Positions 6,068 to 6,830 of a stretch of DNA of 6,830 nucleotides are shown in pieces. Every line of letters starts with the position of its first letter. Position 1 is the first letter of the stretch. The stretch comes from Thermomicrobiaceae bacterium (GTDB lineage: Bacteria; Chloroflexota; Chloroflexia; Thermomicrobiales; Thermomicrobiaceae). The notes beneath the pieces were generated by a model. It worked only from the letters and a program-made list of their open reading frames with translations, was not told the DNA's origin and ran no database searches. Where the stretch lies: assembly GCA_007123655.1 (NCBI GenBank), contig SKKR01000032.1, positions 1 to 6,830 on the forward strand. Reading direction: 5' to 3'. Made by a program: the position numbers and the translations under genes.

Positions 6068-6830
6068 ATGTTCTCAGCACAGCGAGTTCTGATTGCTGTT
6101 GCATCTGTCGCGTTGGTGTTTGCCGGCGCGTTTGGCATTTTCCTGTTGTCGGATCGTGACGGGGGAACGTCTCCGCAGACGGCCCTGGCGCAGGAGTACG
6201 GCGACAATCGCGGCATTCACGTCGAAGGTGAAGGCCAGGTCGCGGTAACGCCGGATACGGCGAAGATCATCCTCGGCGTCGAGCTTGATGGAACCGACCT
6301 GGATTCCATGCGAGCGGACGCCAACAGCCGAATGAACGACGTCATTGACGCGCTTATCGACGACTTCGGCATCAGCGAAGAGGATGTCCGGACCATCGTC
6401 TACGACATCAGTGTTCGGGAAGAAGCGCCCGACCCGCGCGAGCCGGCGCGGGACGTTGCGCCGAGTGAACCTGACACCGAAGTGGAGGAGGAAGCTACCG
6501 ACGACGAAGCTACCGACGAGGCAGACGTAACCGAGGAAGTCGACGAAGTCGGTCCGGAGCCGACCCGTTATGTCCTGGTGCAACTGGTGCAGGTTCGCGT
6601 CACCGACATCGATCAGGTCGGCGCAGTCATCGATGCGGCGCTCGATGCTGGGGCCAATCGAGTCGGCAATATCTCATTCGAGGTTGAAGACCGTGCCGAG
6701 GCAATCGAACAGGCGCGAGCGATGGCAGTCGACGAGGCGAGAGCCAAGGCGGAACACCTTGCCGAACTAACCGGCGTCACTGTCGGCCAGCCCCTGCGCA
6801 TCAACGAATGGTCACCGTCCGGCCCTGCCA
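6068..6830 (+). CDS. SIMPL-domain (DUF541, YggE-like) exported protein, cut by the right edge
   Basis: The open frame gives 254 residues with no stop before the window ends. Residues about 7-27 form an uncleaved signal anchor or a signal peptide, followed by a polar region ending in ALAQ (39-42). The SIMPL fold begins at about 50 with GIHVEGEGQVAVTPDTAKI and LGVELDG, typical of the family. The second half appears at about 167-243, with VLVQLVQVRVTDIDQVGAVI, AGANRVGNISFEVED and ARAMAVDEARAKAEHLAELT. Between them, residues about 118-166 form an acidic insertion where typical members have only a short loop. YggE-type proteins are periplasmic or surface proteins linked to stress tolerance, but no biochemical activity is firmly established. 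The gene follows the sigma/anti-sigma pair by 223 bp with its own ECF-like promoter, which suggests it is a target of that sigma factor. The C-terminal end is missing here. Confidence 0.93.
   Translation, partial: MFSAQRVLIAVASVALVFAGAFGIFLLSDRDGGTSPQTALAQEYGDNRGIHVEGEGQVAVTPDTAKIILGVELDGTDLDSMRADANSRMNDVIDALIDDFGISEEDVRTIVYDISVREEAPDPREPARDVAPSEPDTEVEEEATDDEATDEADVTEEVDEVGPEPTRYVLVQLVQVRVTDIDQVGAVIDAALDAGANRVGNISFEVEDRAEAIEQARAMAVDEARAKAEHLAELTGVTVGQPLRINEWSPSGPA
6491..6520 (+). repeat. 15-bp tandem duplication inside the acidic insertion of the SIMPL gene
   Basis: GAAGCTACCGACGAC (6491-6505) is followed directly by GAAGCTACCGACGAG (6506-6520), with 14 of 15 bases identical. The repeats are in frame and encode EATDD then EATDE. 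This suggests that the acidic insertion has grown by slippage. Confidence 0.8.

Noticed and set aside
6074..6583. Minus-strand open frame of 169 codons opposite the SIMPL gene
   Set aside because: The plus strand encodes a recognisable SIMPL domain with a strong ribosome site, and the reverse frame is a compositional shadow.

Overview
The window looks like chromosomal DNA from a Chloroflexota bacterium, probably near Thermomicrobiales/Sphaerobacter. The main clue is the leftward secreted protein at 17-1522. Its segment around residues 265-305, with FERRVLTYTP and then MGNIGQHY, is a signature I associate with abundant secreted proteins of that phylum. The moderately high GC content, Asp/Glu-rich proteins, and GTG and TTG starts fit but prove nothing. 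No mobile element, CRISPR array, rRNA or tRNA was seen.

Left two thirds (17-4095, all on the minus strand), in order of transcription: a NarL/FixJ-type response regulator without a partner kinase in the window; a full-length MgtE magnesium channel with its own good promoter (TTGACA, 17 bp, TCAAAT); a 66-residue single-pass membrane peptide with no Lys or Arg and a His-rich C-terminus; and a 501-residue exported protein of unknown function.

Right third (4318-6830, plus strand): an ECF-type sigma factor, a membrane anti-sigma factor with a zinc-binding (ZAS) N-terminus, and a SIMPL-domain (DUF541, YggE-like) exported protein that runs off the right edge. The regulator and the sigma factor are divergent, with a shared intergenic region of about 220 bp (4096-4317).

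The most interesting part is the right third. The anti-sigma factor has two membrane segments joined by a linker of about 105 residues, of which about 47 are Asp/Glu. The SIMPL protein behind it carries an acidic insertion of about 50 residues. The 223-bp gap between them contains a near-ideal ECF promoter (GGAAC, 17 bp, CGTC) and three GAGTGGAA repeats. I infer a self-contained envelope-stress circuit in which the membrane anti-sigma factor holds the sigma factor and the SIMPL gene is a regulon member. The signal, possibly cations or cell-surface charge, is speculation.
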